A DNA stretch of 14,598 bases from an uncultured Treponema sp. (GTDB lineage Bacteria; Spirochaetota; Spirochaetia; Treponematales; Treponemataceae), in NCBI GenBank assembly GCA_937901865.1, contig CALDID010000254.1:1-14598 (forward strand). The letters run 5' to 3'. Position numbers and translations under genes: made by a program. Below are positions 13,982 to 14,598 of this stretch, one piece after another. Each line of letters begins with the position of its first letter. Positions within the stretch are counted from its first letter, which is position 1. The notes under the pieces were generated by a model, which ran no database searches, was not told where the DNA came from, and worked only from the letters and a program-made list of their open reading frames with translations.

Positions 13982-14598
13982 TTATTTTGCTTTCTTTGAC
14001 TCTGCGTATTTCTTCTTCAATTCGTCAGCAACGTTGTTTGGAACTTTGCCGTACTTCTCAAATTCCATTGTGAACTCTGCTTTTCCCTGTGTAGAAGAGC
14101 GGAGAATGGTAGAAAATCCGAACATTTCAGAAAGAGGTACTTCTGCGTTTACAGTAGAAGTGTTGTTCTCATCAGTTGAGTCGAGGATAACACCACGTCT
14201 CTGGTTGATAAGACCGAACATATTTCCCTGGAACTCTGTAGGACCAGAAATCTGAACCTTCATGATTGGCTCAAGGATAGACGGCTTTGCCTTCTCATAA
14301 GCCTCGCGGAATGCGCCAATAGCAGCAGTCTGGAATGCAATATCAGAAGAGTCAACTGGGTGATACTGACCATCGTTGATTGTACAGCGAACGTTGACAA
14401 CAGGAGCACCGATGAGAGAACCTTTCTCCATTGCGCGCTTGAAACCCTTGTCGCAAGATGGGATATATTCGTTCGGAATAGCACCACCTTTGATTGCGTC
14501 AACGAACTCATAATCTTTGTCTTCGATTGGTTCCATGAAACCAGCAACACGACCGTACTGACCAGAACCACCAGTCTGCTTCTTGTGTGTGTAGTTGA
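13982..14598 (-). CDS. fusA: Elongation factor G, C-terminal third (cut by window end)
   Basis: Translocase GTPase of the ribosome. Only about 204 C-terminal residues are inside the window; the gene continues past 14598, so the GTP-binding domain cannot be inspected. Visible are domain IV (NYTHKKQTGGSGQYGRV, then GGAIPNEYIPSCDKGF and DGQYHPVDSSDIAFQTAA) and domain V (LEPIMKVQISGPTEFQGNMFGLINQRRGVI ... VPLSEMFGFSTILRSSTQGKAEFTMEFEKYGKVP), with a Lys-rich tail (ADELKKKYAESKKAK). The ATG at 14536 lies inside domain IV and is not the start. Treponemes carry more than one EF-G paralogue. The sequence here differs from the most common form (SGPTEFQGNMFGLINQRRG), so which paralogue this is, and whether it acts in elongation or ribosome recycling, is left open. 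Confidence 0.95.
   Translation of the reverse strand, partial: NYTHKKQTGGSGQYGRVAGFMEPIEDKDYEFVDAIKGGAIPNEYIPSCDKGFKRAMEKGSLIGAPVVNVRCTINDGQYHPVDSSDIAFQTAAIGAFREAYEKAKPSILEPIMKVQISGPTEFQGNMFGLINQRRGVILDSTDENNTSTVNAEVPLSEMFGFSTILRSSTQGKAEFTMEFEKYGKVPNNVADELKKKYAESKKAK

Overview
The window does not look like one natural stretch of genome. Positions 1-32 match the end of the standard Illumina TruSeq read-1 adapter. Positions 33 to about 3390 are strongly AT-rich DNA with genes of Firmicutes (Clostridia-like) type: a class A penicillin-binding protein, a 54-residue hypothetical protein and the C-terminal part of a DacF-type D-Ala-D-Ala carboxypeptidase. From about 3390 to the end the base use, gene families and gene order look like a spirochaete of the genus Treponema. 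The two parts meet inside one open reading frame (2694-3662, minus strand) that joins the N-terminal half of a retropepsin-like aspartic protease to the C-terminal half of DacF. Both halves are truncated at the same point and both lack essential parts. Together with the adapter, this suggests a chimeric read or contig, not a new fusion enzyme.

The Treponema part begins on the minus strand with the truncated retropepsin and its overlapping 86-residue upstream partner, then an SLBB-domain polysaccharide export protein. A divergent intergenic region with an 18-bp palindrome separates the exporter from a small XRE-family regulator on the plus strand. After the regulator comes a leader with several nested inverted repeats.

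Four close-packed plus-strand genes (6124-13141) follow. They encode (i) an unusual membrane protein with an N-terminal DnaK substrate-binding-like beta domain, a long acidic repeat linker, one transmembrane helix and a C-terminal LysM domain; (ii) a lipoprotein lytic transglycosylase; (iii) a MglB-like sugar-binding lipoprotein whose lobes are circularly permuted, as known for Tp0684 of Treponema pallidum; and (iv) a KtrB/TrkH-type potassium transporter. The first two suggest a shared role in cell-wall remodelling. The link of the last two to that role is only positional.

The right end is on the minus strand: a 224-residue RecA/DnaB-like P-loop protein with a strong terminator facing the potassium transporter, and the C-terminal third of an elongation factor G cut by the window end. 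No CRISPR array, rRNA, tRNA, insertion sequence or integrase was seen, and no gene-free stretch exceeds 180 bases.

The two most interesting biological signals are the DnaK-SBD/TM/LysM fusion and the permuted sugar-binding protein. The most important practical signal is the chimeric join.
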